Assembly (NCBI RefSeq): GCF_030159995.1
Contig: NZ_BSNM01000002.1
Span: 304,289 to 368,288, forward strand
DNA from: Litoribrevibacter albus
GTDB taxonomy: Bacteria; Pseudomonadota; Gammaproteobacteria; Pseudomonadales; Litoribrevibacteraceae
Direction: 5' to 3'
Length of the DNA stretch: 64,000 nucleotides
Shown: positions 35,919-43,893 of the stretch, in pieces
How the letters are laid out: each line of letters starts with the position of its first letter
How positions within the stretch are numbered: the stretch's first letter is position 1
The notes under the pieces: model-generated
The model's input: the letters and a program-made list of their open reading frames with translations, nothing else
Databases searched by the model: none
Told to the model about the DNA's origin: nothing
Position numbers and translations under genes: made by a program

Positions 35919-36815
35919 ATGACTCAGACTGATCCAAAGAAAGCCAAGCTTGAATACAACAAGCTACAAAAGAATCTTCGAGCAAATGTTGGAAGAGCGA
36001 TTAATGATTACAACATGATTGAAGAGAATGATGTTGTGATGGCTTGCATCAGCGGAGGGAAAGACTCCTTCGCAATGTTGGATATTCTTCTCAGCCTGAA
36101 GGCGTCTGCGCCGATTGATTTCGAAGTGATTGCGGTCAATCTGGATCAAAAGCAGCCAGGGTTCCCGGAGGATGTGCTGCCGAATTACTTCGAATCCATC
36201 AATGTCCCGTATTACATCATTGATAAAGATACCTATTCGGTAGTGAAGTCAAAGATTCCGGAAGGAAAAACTACCTGTGGTCTGTGCTCTCGCTTGCGTC
36301 GCGGAACCTTATATTCGTTTGCCGAGAAAATCGGTGCGACCAAAATTGCGCTGGGCCACCACATGGATGACATCGTGGAAACCTTGTTCCTGAACATGTT
36401 CCACGGTGCTAATTTGAGTGCGATGCCACCGAAGCTTCGCTCGGATGATCAACGTAATATCGTGATCCGCCCGCTTTCGTATTGTCGTGAAAAGGACTTA
36501 ATTCGTTTCGCTGAATACAAAGAATACCCAATCATTCCATGTAACCTGTGTGGTTCTCAGGAAAACCTTCAACGTCAGGCGATCAAAGGGATGTTGTCAG
36601 GTTGGGAAAAAGAACAACCAGGACGAATCTATAACATTTTTAAATCCATTCAGAATGTCAGCCCAACTCAGCTAGCTGATACCTCTCTCTATAACTTCTC
36701 TGATCTTCAAATTGATCGAACTGGGGATAAGCAAGAATATGCGTTTGAGGAAGAAGTGGTATCTTCCACCAGTTTTGATGACGTGCAGTATATAAACGTT
36801 GTTGAGGTGAATTAG
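35919..36815 (+). CDS. ttcA: TtcA, tRNA 2-thiocytidine(32) biosynthesis protein
   Basis: 298 residues. The PP-loop [11 protein letters not shown] (about residues 47-57) activates the C2 of cytidine-32 with ATP. Two CxxC motifs, CGLC (about 122-125) and CNLC (about 208-211), provide cluster-binding cysteines for the 4Fe-4S centre that TtcA uses for sulfur transfer. Cytoplasmic tRNA modification. A clean terminator follows four bases after the stop. Confidence 0.97.
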   Translation: MTQTDPKKAKLEYNKLQKNLRANVGRAINDYNMIEENDVVMACISGGKDSFAMLDILLSLKASAPIDFEVIAVNLDQKQPGFPEDVLPNYFESINVPYYIIDKDTYSVVKSKIPEGKTTCGLCSRLRRGTLYSFAEKIGATKIALGHHMDDIVETLFLNMFHGANLSAMPPKLRSDDQRNIVIRPLSYCREKDLIRFAEYKEYPIIPCNLCGSQENLQRQAIKGMLSGWEKEQPGRIYNIFKSIQNVSPTQLADTSLYNFSDLQIDRTGDKQEYAFEEEVVSSTSFDDVQYINVVEVN

Positions 36816-36818
36816 ATG

Positions 36819-36843
36819 AAAAGCCGCAATTAAGCGGCTTTTT
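36819..36843 (+). terminator. Rho-independent terminator after ttcA
   Basis: AAAAGCCGC (36819-36827) and GCGGCTTTT (36834-36842) form a 9-bp stem with a 6-base loop, ending in a T run. It starts four bases after the ttcA stop. Confidence 0.92.
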
Positions 36844-36985
36844 ACATTCAGTGACAAGATCGTGATCCAATAGATACTGGTCTTGTTTGTTGTTCTTATA
36901 AAACCAGCATACAATTTCACGCTTGCCTTTTTCAAACTCTTTGAAGGGCTATTTGATTCTCTGATCCGTCAATTTTGGAAGTACT

Positions 36986-37618
36986 ATGTCAATTCGAGCA
37001 GAGCAAAAGGAAAAAACTCGTAGAGCCATTATGGAGGCTGCGTTAAAACAAATCGGCCAGGATAAGGCGTTTTCAAACCTAAGTTTGCGTGAAGTCGCTC
37101 GTGAAGCAGGCATAGCACCAACTTCTTTCTATCGTCACTTTCAGGATCTTGATGAATTAGGCTTGGCCTTGGTGGATGAGGCTGGTTTATCACTGCGTCA
37201 GCTAATGCGTAAAGCTCGTAAACGCATTGCCCAAAATGGTGGTACAGCAATTAGAACATCTGTCGAAACCTTTCTGGAGTTTCTTCATTCAAACCCCAAT
37301 TTGTTTCGTCTACTGTTACGAGAAAAAGCTGGTATCTCAGTGGAGCTGAGGCAGGCAATTCAACGTGAAATTGAGCATTTTGTCTCCGAGTTAACCGAGC
37401 ATCTTGAGGCTCAGGCTAAAATGAGAAACCAGGTGTTATACCGACATGATTTGGTTGCACACGCAATGGTGACCATTGTCTTTAACCAGGGTGCGGATGC
37501 GTTGGATACCTCGAAAGCGCAAAAGAAACAGATTGGTGAAGAAATGATCAGTCAGTTGCGGATGTTGATGTTGGGTTCTGAATTGATGTCAAAAGAGGCT
37601 CATCGGAGAGATGATTAA
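36986..37618 (+). CDS. fabR: FabR, TetR-family repressor of unsaturated fatty acid synthesis
   Basis: 210 residues. The N-terminal helix-turn-helix reads SLREVAREAGIAPTSFYRHF, almost the same as E. coli FabR; the start RAEQKEKTRRAIMEAA also matches, as does HSNPNLFRLLLREK in the ligand domain. FabR senses the ratio of unsaturated to saturated acyl-ACP or acyl-CoA and represses fabA/fabB or desaturase genes. None of these targets is adjacent. An RluA or desaturase partner was not seen in the window. Confidence 0.92.
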   Translation: MSIRAEQKEKTRRAIMEAALKQIGQDKAFSNLSLREVAREAGIAPTSFYRHFQDLDELGLALVDEAGLSLRQLMRKARKRIAQNGGTAIRTSVETFLEFLHSNPNLFRLLLREKAGISVELRQAIQREIEHFVSELTEHLEAQAKMRNQVLYRHDLVAHAMVTIVFNQGADALDTSKAQKKQIGEEMISQLRMLMLGSELMSKEAHRRDD

Positions 37619-37651
37619 CGCCTCAATGTGGTGATGATATTTTTCATATTT

Positions 37652-37668
37652 TGAACCAAGTTGGTGCG
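37652..37668 (+). promoter_or_regulatory. Candidate NtrC site 1 upstream of glnK
   Basis: TGAACC-AAGTT-GGTGCG matches the NtrC palindrome TGCACC-N5-GGTGCA at ten of twelve positions. It is about 112 bases before the candidate sigma-54 promoter. Confidence 0.6.
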
Positions 37669-37681
37669 ATATTGGTTATTT

Positions 37682-37698
37682 TGCATTAATTTGGTTCT
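37682..37698 (+). promoter_or_regulatory. Candidate NtrC site 2 upstream of glnK
   Basis: TGCATT-AATTT-GGTTCT matches the NtrC palindrome at eight of twelve positions. Its centre is 30 bases (about three helical turns) from site 1, the spacing expected for cooperative NtrC binding. Confidence 0.45.
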
Positions 37699-37763
37699 TT
37701 CTTGTGCTCTTTTCTAGAGCGGTATTTTGCTTTATCCCCCGAATCTACTGAGTTCCTTTAAGT

Positions 37764-37779
37764 TGGCCTTATTTTTGAA
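37764..37779 (+). promoter_or_regulatory. Candidate sigma-54 promoter for glnK-amtB
   Basis: TGGCCTTATTTTTGAA has the -24 TGGC and a -12 TTGA in place of TTGC, at the correct spacing. The invariant C of the -12 element is missing, so this is only a fair match. Its position, between two NtrC-like sites and glnK, supports it. Confidence 0.4.
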
Positions 37780-37838
37780 TGCCCTAAAAGGATGCGTTTT
37801 ATTATAACTAAATTATAAGTGCACTCTATGGGGGAGGC

Positions 37839-38177
37839 ATGAAGCTAGTAACTGCAATTATCAAACCTTTTAAGTTAGATGATGTACGTGAAGCATTGGC
37901 TGAAGTAGGCATTCAGGGCCTCACAGTCGAAGAAGTGAAGGGGTTTGGTCGTCAAAAAGGCCACACCGAGCTTTATCGTGGTGCTGAATACATCATTGAC
38001 TTCGTTCCTAAAGTCAAACTACAGGTCGCTGTGTCTGATGATCAGGTCGACTCTGTGATTGATGCCATCATTAACTCGGCTAATACCAACAAAATTGGTG
38101 ACGGAAAGATCTTTGTTGCAGATCTTGAGCGCGTAGTGCGAATCCGTACCGGTGAGTTGGACGACGCTGCACTCTAA
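37839..38177 (+). CDS. glnK: GlnK, PII nitrogen signalling protein
   Basis: 112 residues, the standard PII length. Y51 in YRGAEY at the tip of the T-loop is the uridylylation site for GlnD. The KLVTAIIKPFKLDDVREAL start and GDGKIFV / RIRTGE motifs are conserved. GlnK binds ATP, ADP and 2-oxoglutarate and plugs the AmtB channel when nitrogen is plentiful. It is followed by amtB after 53 bases, the classical glnK-amtB pair. RBS GGGGGAGG is strong. Confidence 0.98.
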   Translation: MKLVTAIIKPFKLDDVREALAEVGIQGLTVEEVKGFGRQKGHTELYRGAEYIIDFVPKVKLQVAVSDDQVDSVIDAIINSANTNKIGDGKIFVADLERVVRIRTGELDDAAL

Positions 38178-38230
38178 CTCTGATCATTGATTACCTAATT
38201 TGATAACAGACGTTTTTTAGGGGAAGAACA

Positions 38231-39532
38231 TTGAAACTTGTTAAACAACTTTTGCTCTTTATTGGTGCAGGGCTTTTGCCATCGCTTGCCTTGGCTGATG
38301 ATTTGAATGGTGCGAACACGGCTTGGATTCTAACGTCTACAGCCTTGGTGTTGATGATGACCTTGCCAGGTTTATCGCTTTTCTACGGCGGTTTGGTACG
38401 TGTTAAAAACGTATTGTCGGTATTGATGCAGTGTTTTGCGATTGCCTGTGTTGCTTCATTGCTGTGGATGATTGTGGGTTACACCATGGCATTCACTGAT
38501 GGCGGAAGCTTGAATAGCTGGATTGGCGGATTAAGTAATGTGTTTCTTGCTGGTGTGCAAGAAGAAACATTGTCCGGAGACATCCCTGAATCTGTATTTG
38601 TGATGTTCCAGATGACCTTCGCTATTATTACACCTGCTCTTATGGTGGGTGCGTTTGCTGAACGTATGAAGTTTTCTGCCATGCTGATCTTCAGTGCGAT
38701 CTGGTTGTTGGTTGTGTATGTTCCTGTGACCCACTGGGTTTGGGGTGGCGGTTGGTTAGCTGAAATGGGCTTACTTGATTTCGCTGGTGGTACGGTTGTT
38801 CATATTACTGCAGGTGTCGGTGCGCTTGTGGCGGCGATTGTCTTGGGTAATCGTAATGGTTACGGTAAAACACCAATGCCTCCTCATAACCTAACTATGA
38901 CTGTGACCGGTGCTGGTATGCTGTGGGTTGGCTGGTTTGGTTTCAACGCGGGTAGTGCGTTGGCTGCAAACGGTGATGCAGGCATGGCGATGTTGGTAAC
39001 TCATATTTCTGCAGCATGCGGTTCTTTGGCTTGGATGACGATCGAGTGGATTCGTCATGGTAAGCCGTCTGTGTTGGGTATCGTTACGGGTATGGTGGCA
39101 GGTTTAGGTACCATCACTCCTGCTTCTGGTTTTGTGGGGCCTGGTGGTGCAGTAATCATCGGTTTCACAGCGGGCATCGTGTGTTACTTCATGACTGCAT
39201 GGATCAAAAATGGTCTGAAAATTGATGATTCCTTGGATGTTTTCCCGGTGCACGGTGTTGGTGGTATCTTGGGGACGTTCCTGGCGGGAATTTTCGCATC
39301 TACCGAGTTGGGTGTGTTCAGTGGTCAAGGCTTTGCTGATGGTATCGCTACCATGGGTGAGCAGGTTGGCGTTCAGCTAGTAGGCATTGTAGCGACCTTT
39401 GCTTACACTGCGATTATTTCTTACGTGCTATTAAAAGTAATTGATGCGGTGATTGGCTTACGTGTTGATAAAGAGACTGAAACTGAAGGTCTTGATTTAC
39501 GTGAACACGATGAACGTGGCTATATTATCTAG
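38231..39532 (+). CDS. amtB: AmtB, ammonium channel
   Basis: 433 residues. A signal peptide (about 1-22, ending near LALA-DD) is followed by eleven membrane helices. FYGGLVRVKNVLSV, the LDFAGGTVVHITAG motif with the first pore-region His, and VFPVHGVGGILGTF with the second are present. The protein conducts ammonium and is closed by GlnK. The start is TTG with GGGGAAG upstream. The operon ends in the stem-loop at 39596. Confidence 0.97.
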   Translation: MKLVKQLLLFIGAGLLPSLALADDLNGANTAWILTSTALVLMMTLPGLSLFYGGLVRVKNVLSVLMQCFAIACVASLLWMIVGYTMAFTDGGSLNSWIGGLSNVFLAGVQEETLSGDIPESVFVMFQMTFAIITPALMVGAFAERMKFSAMLIFSAIWLLVVYVPVTHWVWGGGWLAEMGLLDFAGGTVVHITAGVGALVAAIVLGNRNGYGKTPMPPHNLTMTVTGAGMLWVGWFGFNAGSALAANGDAGMAMLVTHISAACGSLAWMTIEWIRHGKPSVLGIVTGMVAGLGTITPASGFVGPGGAVIIGFTAGIVCYFMTAWIKNGLKIDDSLDVFPVHGVGGILGTFLAGIFASTELGVFSGQGFADGIATMGEQVGVQLVGIVATFAYTAIISYVLLKVIDAVIGLRVDKETETEGLDLREHDERGYII

Positions 39533-39595
39533 TCATTAGTCAGATCGCTTGATCCGAGGTTGCTTGAGCTTCTTGATAGCAGCCAAGATCATCTC

Positions 39596-39630
39596 AAGCC
39601 TCATACGGTTGTCCGTATGGGGCTTTTTTA
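39596..39630 (+). terminator. Rho-independent terminator after amtB
   Basis: A 13-bp stem, left arm 39596-39608 (AAGCCTCATACGG) and right arm 39613-39625 with one T-G pair, a 4-base TTGT loop, and six Ts. It also lies just beyond the stop of the convergent argP-like gene. Confidence 0.92.
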
Positions 39631-39640
39631 TGCTTGTAAT

Positions 39641-40528
39641 TTAGGCATCCAGGACTTTGCTGGCGTAATTCCTAATGTGGTCGGTGAGTTGTTGATTGAG
39701 TTGTGTTTTCAAATTCCATATGTGCCAATACAACGGGATTTCTAACGTCTGGTTGGGAATCAGTTCTTCCACTGATCCTTCATTGAGTAGCGGTTGGCTT
39801 TGAATGTCGGGCGCCATTCCCCAACCATAGCCTCGTTTAATCAGGTCCAGATAGGATTCGGTGGAAGGAATGCGATGCTTGATGCCAATATCTGATGTGG
39901 AGAAGTAACGTTCCATGTAATGTTTTTGAAGATCGTCCTTGTGATTGAACTGTATCGCGGGGGTATTTTGAAGCTCTTCTCTGGTGGGCGTCTTGCTAAA
40001 GTTGAGTTTTTTAAACCCGGGTGAGACTAAGCATCGATATTTCATGGTCCCCAGATAGAAGCAATTGCATCCTTTAATGGGAACCTCATCCGAGCTGATA
40101 CAGCCTATTACCTCTCCGGTGGTCATCAGTTCTCGTGTCTTATCCTGATCATCGACTTTGATGTGCAGTAGAACTTTTTCCTTTGCCAGTAGCGTTTCTA
40201 ATGCATCAAATAACCAAGTGGCCAAGCTATCAGCGTTTACCCCTAAGTGCAGCTGAGTGTACTCGGTTGTGGTTTGGTTTATGGAATCCAGAAACTCATT
40301 TTGCAGCAGTTTTGCCTGTTGAAAATATCGTAAGGCCGAATGACCTGCATCGGTTAATGCCAGTGGGGTTGAGCGAACCAACAGTGTTTGACCGAGTGTG
40401 CTTTCCAATTGTCTTAGTCGTTGTGAGACAGCGGACTGTGTTAAACACAGTTTGTCGGCAGCCGCTTCAAAAGTTTGTTCTTCAACGATTGCCGCAAGGG
40501 TTTCCAATAGGCTTAAGTTAACTTTCAT
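39641..40528 (-). CDS. argP: ArgP-like LysR regulator
   Basis: 295 residues. The N-terminal helix-turn-helix includes FEAAADKLCLTQSAVSQRLRQ and the wing LLVRSTPLALTDAG, close to ArgP (IciA/LysG). The C-terminal substrate-binding fold would sense lysine or arginine. It diverges from a LysE/ArgO-type exporter gene, the standard arrangement in which ArgP/LysG activates export when basic amino acids accumulate. Regulation of argO is supported by the palindrome over its -35 region. Confidence 0.9.
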   Translation of the reverse strand: MKVNLSLLETLAAIVEEQTFEAAADKLCLTQSAVSQRLRQLESTLGQTLLVRSTPLALTDAGHSALRYFQQAKLLQNEFLDSINQTTTEYTQLHLGVNADSLATWLFDALETLLAKEKVLLHIKVDDQDKTRELMTTGEVIGCISSDEVPIKGCNCFYLGTMKYRCLVSPGFKKLNFSKTPTREELQNTPAIQFNHKDDLQKHYMERYFSTSDIGIKHRIPSTESYLDLIKRGYGWGMAPDIQSQPLLNEGSVEELIPNQTLEIPLYWHIWNLKTQLNQQLTDHIRNYASKVLDA

Positions 40529-40581
40529 AGAGGGTGAAAATCATTAGAATCTAGATTAGAAAAATTAATGATAGTTTAAAA

Positions 40582-40618
40582 TGATTAATTTAACTAATTA
40601 ATCAGGGTTTTCTATAGT
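40582..40618 (+). promoter_or_regulatory. argO promoter with overlapping palindromic operator
   Basis: TGATTAATT (40582-40590) and AATTAATCA (40596-40604) form a perfect 9-bp inverted repeat with a 5-base centre. A -35-like TTAACT (40590-40595) and -10 TATAGT (40613-40618) are separated by 17 bases, so the palindrome covers the -35. This fits a LysR-type activator or repressor site. Confidence 0.6.
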
Positions 40619-40692
40619 GAGGGCATAAACTCAGTGAGCGCGTCCATTGGGCTATGCGTAAGTGCTACGTGCTGTTAAGGAATGCCTTTGTT

Positions 40693-41337
40693 ATGTCTTT
40701 ATTTTCTATTGATAGTTATGCTGCTTTTACCACGGGTATGGCCACCAGCATCGCGTTGATAATGGCCATTGGGGCTCAGAATGCGTTTGTGCTCGCTCAA
40801 GGAATGCGAAAGCAATATAACTTTGAAATTGCCACCGTCTGTTGTTCATTGGATGCCTTGCTGATCTTTGCCGGTGTGGCTGGAATGGGGGTGTTGATTT
40901 CGAGTAATCCGATGGCGATGTGGTTGATTGCTTTGTTGGGCGCTCTGTTCTTAACCGGGTATGGTGCCAGATCTTTTATGTCGGCGTTCTCCGGGGAACA
41001 ATTAAAAGCGGAATCACGAGGGCTGAATTCTTTGACTCAGGCAGTGGTGGTGACGGCTTCGATTAGTCTACTGAACCCGCATGTATATCTGGATACGGTC
41101 GTGCTTATTGGCAGTGTTGGGGGGCAGTATGCCATCCCTGAGCGCTGGTGGTTTGCCAGTGGTGCTACTTTGTCTTCGGTCTTATGGTTTTATAGCTTAA
41201 GTTATGGCGCAGCTGTCTTAGCCCCGATTTTTGAAAAGCCTAAATCCTGGATGATCCTGGATTCTTTGGTGTGTCTGATGATGTGGGCAATTGCCTATAC
41301 CTTATGGATTAAAGTCATCGAGCAATGGCCATTCTGA
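40693..41337 (+). CDS. argO: LysE/ArgO-family basic amino acid exporter
   Basis: 214 residues with about six membrane helices. ALIMAIGAQNAFVLAQGM and LLNPHVYLDTVVLIGSVGG are family signatures. It exports arginine and/or lysine from the cytoplasm. The divergent ArgP-like regulator supports this. ATG 40693 begins just before the first helix, with AAGGA eleven bases upstream; an ATG at 40654 would add 13 residues that look non-family. Confidence 0.92.
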   Translation: MSLFSIDSYAAFTTGMATSIALIMAIGAQNAFVLAQGMRKQYNFEIATVCCSLDALLIFAGVAGMGVLISSNPMAMWLIALLGALFLTGYGARSFMSAFSGEQLKAESRGLNSLTQAVVVTASISLLNPHVYLDTVVLIGSVGGQYAIPERWWFASGATLSSVLWFYSLSYGAAVLAPIFEKPKSWMILDSLVCLMMWAIAYTLWIKVIEQWPF

Positions 41338-41352
41338 ATATTTTCGTCTCAA

Positions 41353-41382
41353 TAAAAAGCCAGTGATCTCACTGGCTTTTTA
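41353..41382. terminator. Bidirectional terminator between argO and hisC
   Basis: TAAAAAGCCAGTGA (41353-41366) and TCACTGGCTTTTTA (41369-41382) are perfect reverse complements with A and T runs on both sides. It ends the convergent argO (+) and hisC (-) transcripts. Confidence 0.93.
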
Positions 41383-41401
41383 CTAATTCTTGATGAATTA
41401 C

Positions 41402-42460
41402 TTATCCAAGCATGTCTTTCAATGCTGTGGCTAATTGTTCACATTCTTCAGTGCTGCCAATACTGATTCGTAAAAACTGATCGATCTTAGGCTTTTTGAA
41501 GTAACGCACGATAATAGATCGCTCACGAAGCTGATTGGCCAAGGTTTCTGCATCATGCTCTGGGTGTTTGGCAAATATAAAGTTTGCGGCTGAAGGTAGA
41601 ACCTCAAATCCAAGCGCTGTAAGTGCTTCAGTTAATGATTCACGAGATGCAATCACCTTTTGACAGCATGATTGGAAGTACTCTTCATCCAGGAAGGAAG
41701 CAACCGCTGCGGCTTGTGCTGGTCTATCCAGTGGGTAGGAGTTGAAGCTGTTCTTGACGCGTTCCATTCCTTCAATAAGATCTGGATGCCCGATGGCAAA
41801 GCCAACTCGCATACCTGCCAGTGAGCGAGATTTGGAAAGGGTATGAATAACCAATAGGTTTGGATAGTCATTCACCAACGCAATCGCGCTTTCGCCGCCA
41901 AAGTCGATATAGGCTTCATCCACCACAACCACAGAATCGGTGTTTATTTCCAATAGTAATTTAATTTGATCTAATGGCAGCAAGCGGCCCGTTGGTGCAT
42001 TCGGGTTTGGGAAGATAATACCGCCATTGGCTTGTTTGAATGCTTGAACATCAATTTCAAAGTTGTCTGTTACCGGGACGGTTTGATAGTCCACTTGGTA
42101 CATGTCGCTCCAAACTGGGTAGAAGCTGTAAGTGATGTCCGGAAACAACAGGGGATTTGGGTGCTTGAATAAGGCTTGGAAGGCAATGGCGATGACTTCA
42201 TCGGAACCGTTACCAACAAACACCTGATTCTTATCCACAGAATGATAGTCCGCAATGGTCTGCTTTAAGGTATCCGCATTCGGATCAGGATAGAGTCTTA
42301 GATTGTCACTGGCTTCTGAACGAATAGCCTCAAGTACCTTGGATGAAGGGCCGTAAGGATTTTCGTTGGTGTTCAGTTTAATCAAGTTGGTGATTTTAGG
42401 TTGTTCCCCAGGAACATATGGGGTCAACGACTTAACAAGAGGGCTCCAGTAACGACTCAT
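41402..42460 (-). CDS. hisC: HisC, histidinol-phosphate aminotransferase
   Basis: 352 residues, the usual size. Class I/II PLP aminotransferase with [11 protein letters not shown] near the start, [12 protein letters not shown], and the PLP-lysine region [15 protein letters not shown]. It converts imidazole acetol phosphate and glutamate to histidinol phosphate. It stands alone here, not in a his operon. Some HisC homologues also act on aromatic amino acids, so a broader role is possible. Confidence 0.95.
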   Translation of the reverse strand: MSRYWSPLVKSLTPYVPGEQPKITNLIKLNTNENPYGPSSKVLEAIRSEASDNLRLYPDPNADTLKQTIADYHSVDKNQVFVGNGSDEVIAIAFQALFKHPNPLLFPDITYSFYPVWSDMYQVDYQTVPVTDNFEIDVQAFKQANGGIIFPNPNAPTGRLLPLDQIKLLLEINTDSVVVVDEAYIDFGGESAIALVNDYPNLLVIHTLSKSRSLAGMRVGFAIGHPDLIEGMERVKNSFNSYPLDRPAQAAAVASFLDEEYFQSCCQKVIASRESLTEALTALGFEVLPSAANFIFAKHPEHDAETLANQLRERSIIVRYFKKPKIDQFLRISIGSTEECEQLATALKDMLG

Positions 42461-42945
42461 TTCTTTGCTCTGTGAAAACCATGGGAGCGCTGATTATCCT
42501 AGATTCTTCCATAAAATTCACCATTACAGAATGGGATTTTTCACTCAGGAGTTAATGCGCTGAGATTGCCTGGCTAGCAAAGTTGAACCAAAACACAAAT
42601 AGAGTTTTTAATGGTTAACCTTTTTTCTGATAGTGATTTTCTACTGTCGTTTTAATCGAATCTCTTACATATTTATCTAGGGTGTTTCGATAAGATGTCT
42701 GGCTCGATAAATTACTTAGCCGTTTGAACGTTCAATACGGATCAAACGAACTAAAAATTAGTTATAAATACAGATAATAAGTACAACACTCATGTAATTT
42801 ATTGAATTCCAAGGATTGAGAGCAGAATTAAGTATCATTAGTACAATTGAAGTGCGCTTGATAGGCCGGTATTACTGTTGCCATCAATCAGGTCGCCGGG
42901 ATGGCAAGTGCGAAGTAGATGCTTAACAAGAGAATGAGGTGGCTT
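42461..42945. other. AT-rich intergenic region between divergent hisC and HEAT-like genes
   Basis: About 485 bases without a convincing gene. It carries the promoters of both flanking genes. The last 70 bases are more GC-rich and contain the hairpin at 42878-42907 and two GAAGTGCG/CAAGTGCGAAG-like words. No known riboswitch pattern was recognised. Confidence 0.55.
42878..42907 (+). repeat. 8-bp hairpin in the leader of the HEAT-like gene
   Basis: TTGCCATC (42878-42885) and GATGGCAA (42900-42907) pair perfectly around a 14-base loop. It lies about 38 bases before the likely ATG, so it would be in the 5' leader. It may be an operator or an RNA control element. Confidence 0.5.
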
Positions 42946-43476
42946 ATGGATTTCCCTTTAACATTAAGACGGTGGACGGACAAAGCGTCTGCGGATTTAT
43001 CTGAATTGTATGCAGCATTGTCTGATCAGCCTGACTTTGAGAATCGGTTGATTGAGTCTTTGAATGGGGATGAGGATATACACCGCGTTACCACTTGGCT
43101 GATCAAGCATCACCTGGAACAAAAACATGTATTCAGTGATGAGCAAGTTGCTTGTGTCTTCGATCAGTTAGGTCACTTGAGCAATTGGGAAGCTAAACTG
43201 CATGTCTTGCAGCTGTTGCCACATGTTTCGGTACCAGAACGATACAAAGATCCGGTGGAAGACTTTATTCGAAATTGCCTGTCTGAAATTAATAAGTTTG
43301 TTCGCGCCTGGGCTTACAACGGTTTTTATGAGTTGGCTTGCCAATACCCTGAGTTGCAGCCTGAGGCTGAAATCTTATTTGAAATGGCTTCGGAAGATGA
43401 AGCTGCCTCAGTAAAGGCTCGTGTCAGTAACATTCAAAAGCAAGGTTTCCCGGAAACCCTTACTCAAGCTTCCTGA
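42946..43476 (+). CDS. HEAT-like repeat protein of unknown function
   Basis: 176 residues, all helical and soluble. The spacing of motifs (AKLHVLQLLPHV, FIRNCLSEINKFVRAWAYNGFYELA, ASVKARVSNIQKQG) is that of HEAT/PBS-type helical repeats, usually protein-binding scaffolds. I do not recognise a closer family. ATG 42946 is supported by GAGGTGG; the frame is open nine codons further upstream. It converges on the small RHH gene. Confidence 0.65.
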   Translation: MDFPLTLRRWTDKASADLSELYAALSDQPDFENRLIESLNGDEDIHRVTTWLIKHHLEQKHVFSDEQVACVFDQLGHLSNWEAKLHVLQLLPHVSVPERYKDPVEDFIRNCLSEINKFVRAWAYNGFYELACQYPELQPEAEILFEMASEDEAASVKARVSNIQKQGFPETLTQAS

Positions 43477-43538
43477 ATAGTTAATACAGTTTGGGGCTGT
43501 GTGTTCGACAGCTGACTGAATCGATAGCCTCATTCTTA

Positions 43539-43712
43539 TCAGGCGTGTTTATCCATAAATTCTTTGATAAAACGCCTAATCTCTTTCGCCGCACTGGTGT
43601 TCAGCTCTTCACAACGTTGAATAAATGCGTCCCGTTCTTCTGAGTTGATCCGAATTAACAACTGGCTGTCCTTTCGTTTTTTGCTTTTATGTTCTTTCTC
43701 GTGTTCCGACAT
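43539..43712 (-). CDS. Small ribbon-helix-helix-like protein
   Basis: 57 residues, too short for usual length cut-offs. A very basic start (EHKSKKRKD) is followed by the strand SQLLIRINS, then helix EERDAFIQRCEELN, a turn at TSAA and helix KEIRRFIKEFMDK. This is the Arc/MetJ/CopG ribbon-helix-helix plan for a dimeric DNA-binding protein. RHH proteins often bind tandem operators and repress their own genes. Five palindromic 16-bp tandem repeats lie 72-151 bases upstream. No toxin gene is adjacent: argE is behind and the HEAT-like gene converges. Ribosome site is a weak GGAT. Confidence 0.7.
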   Translation of the reverse strand: MSEHEKEHKSKKRKDSQLLIRINSEERDAFIQRCEELNTSAAKEIRRFIKEFMDKHA

Positions 43713-43783
43713 GTCTATCTATCCAAAAGGTTGGTAGCCCAAGTGTAGATTATGAAAGGACATTCCATATGACATAGTTTTTT

Positions 43784-43863
43784 CTAGTAATAGCACTATC
43801 TAGTAGTAGCACTATCTAGTAATTGAACTATCTAGTAATTGAACTATCTAGTAACAGCACTCG
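43784..43863. repeat. Five tandem 16-bp palindromic repeats upstream of the RHH gene
   Basis: Five abutting units start at 43784, 43800, 43816, 43832 and 43848. Consensus CTAGTAATWGMACTAT; units three and four are identical (CTAGTAATTGAACTAT). Each unit contains TAGT-N5/6-ACTA inverted half-sites, so each could bind a symmetric dimer. There are no spacers, so this is not a CRISPR array. The array lies between the RHH gene and the end of argE. Confidence 0.92.
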
Positions 43864-43893
43864 TTATAAAACGTCCTTCAACAATTTGAGGAA

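Noticed and set aside
42840..42945. Possible c-di-GMP (GEMM) riboswitch before the HEAT-like gene
   Set aside because: The GACGCAAAGCC-type core and the tetraloop receptor pattern are missing; only a simple hairpin is present.
43784..43863. Repeat array as a possible CRISPR
   Set aside because: Units of 16 bp abut without spacers and no cas genes are present.
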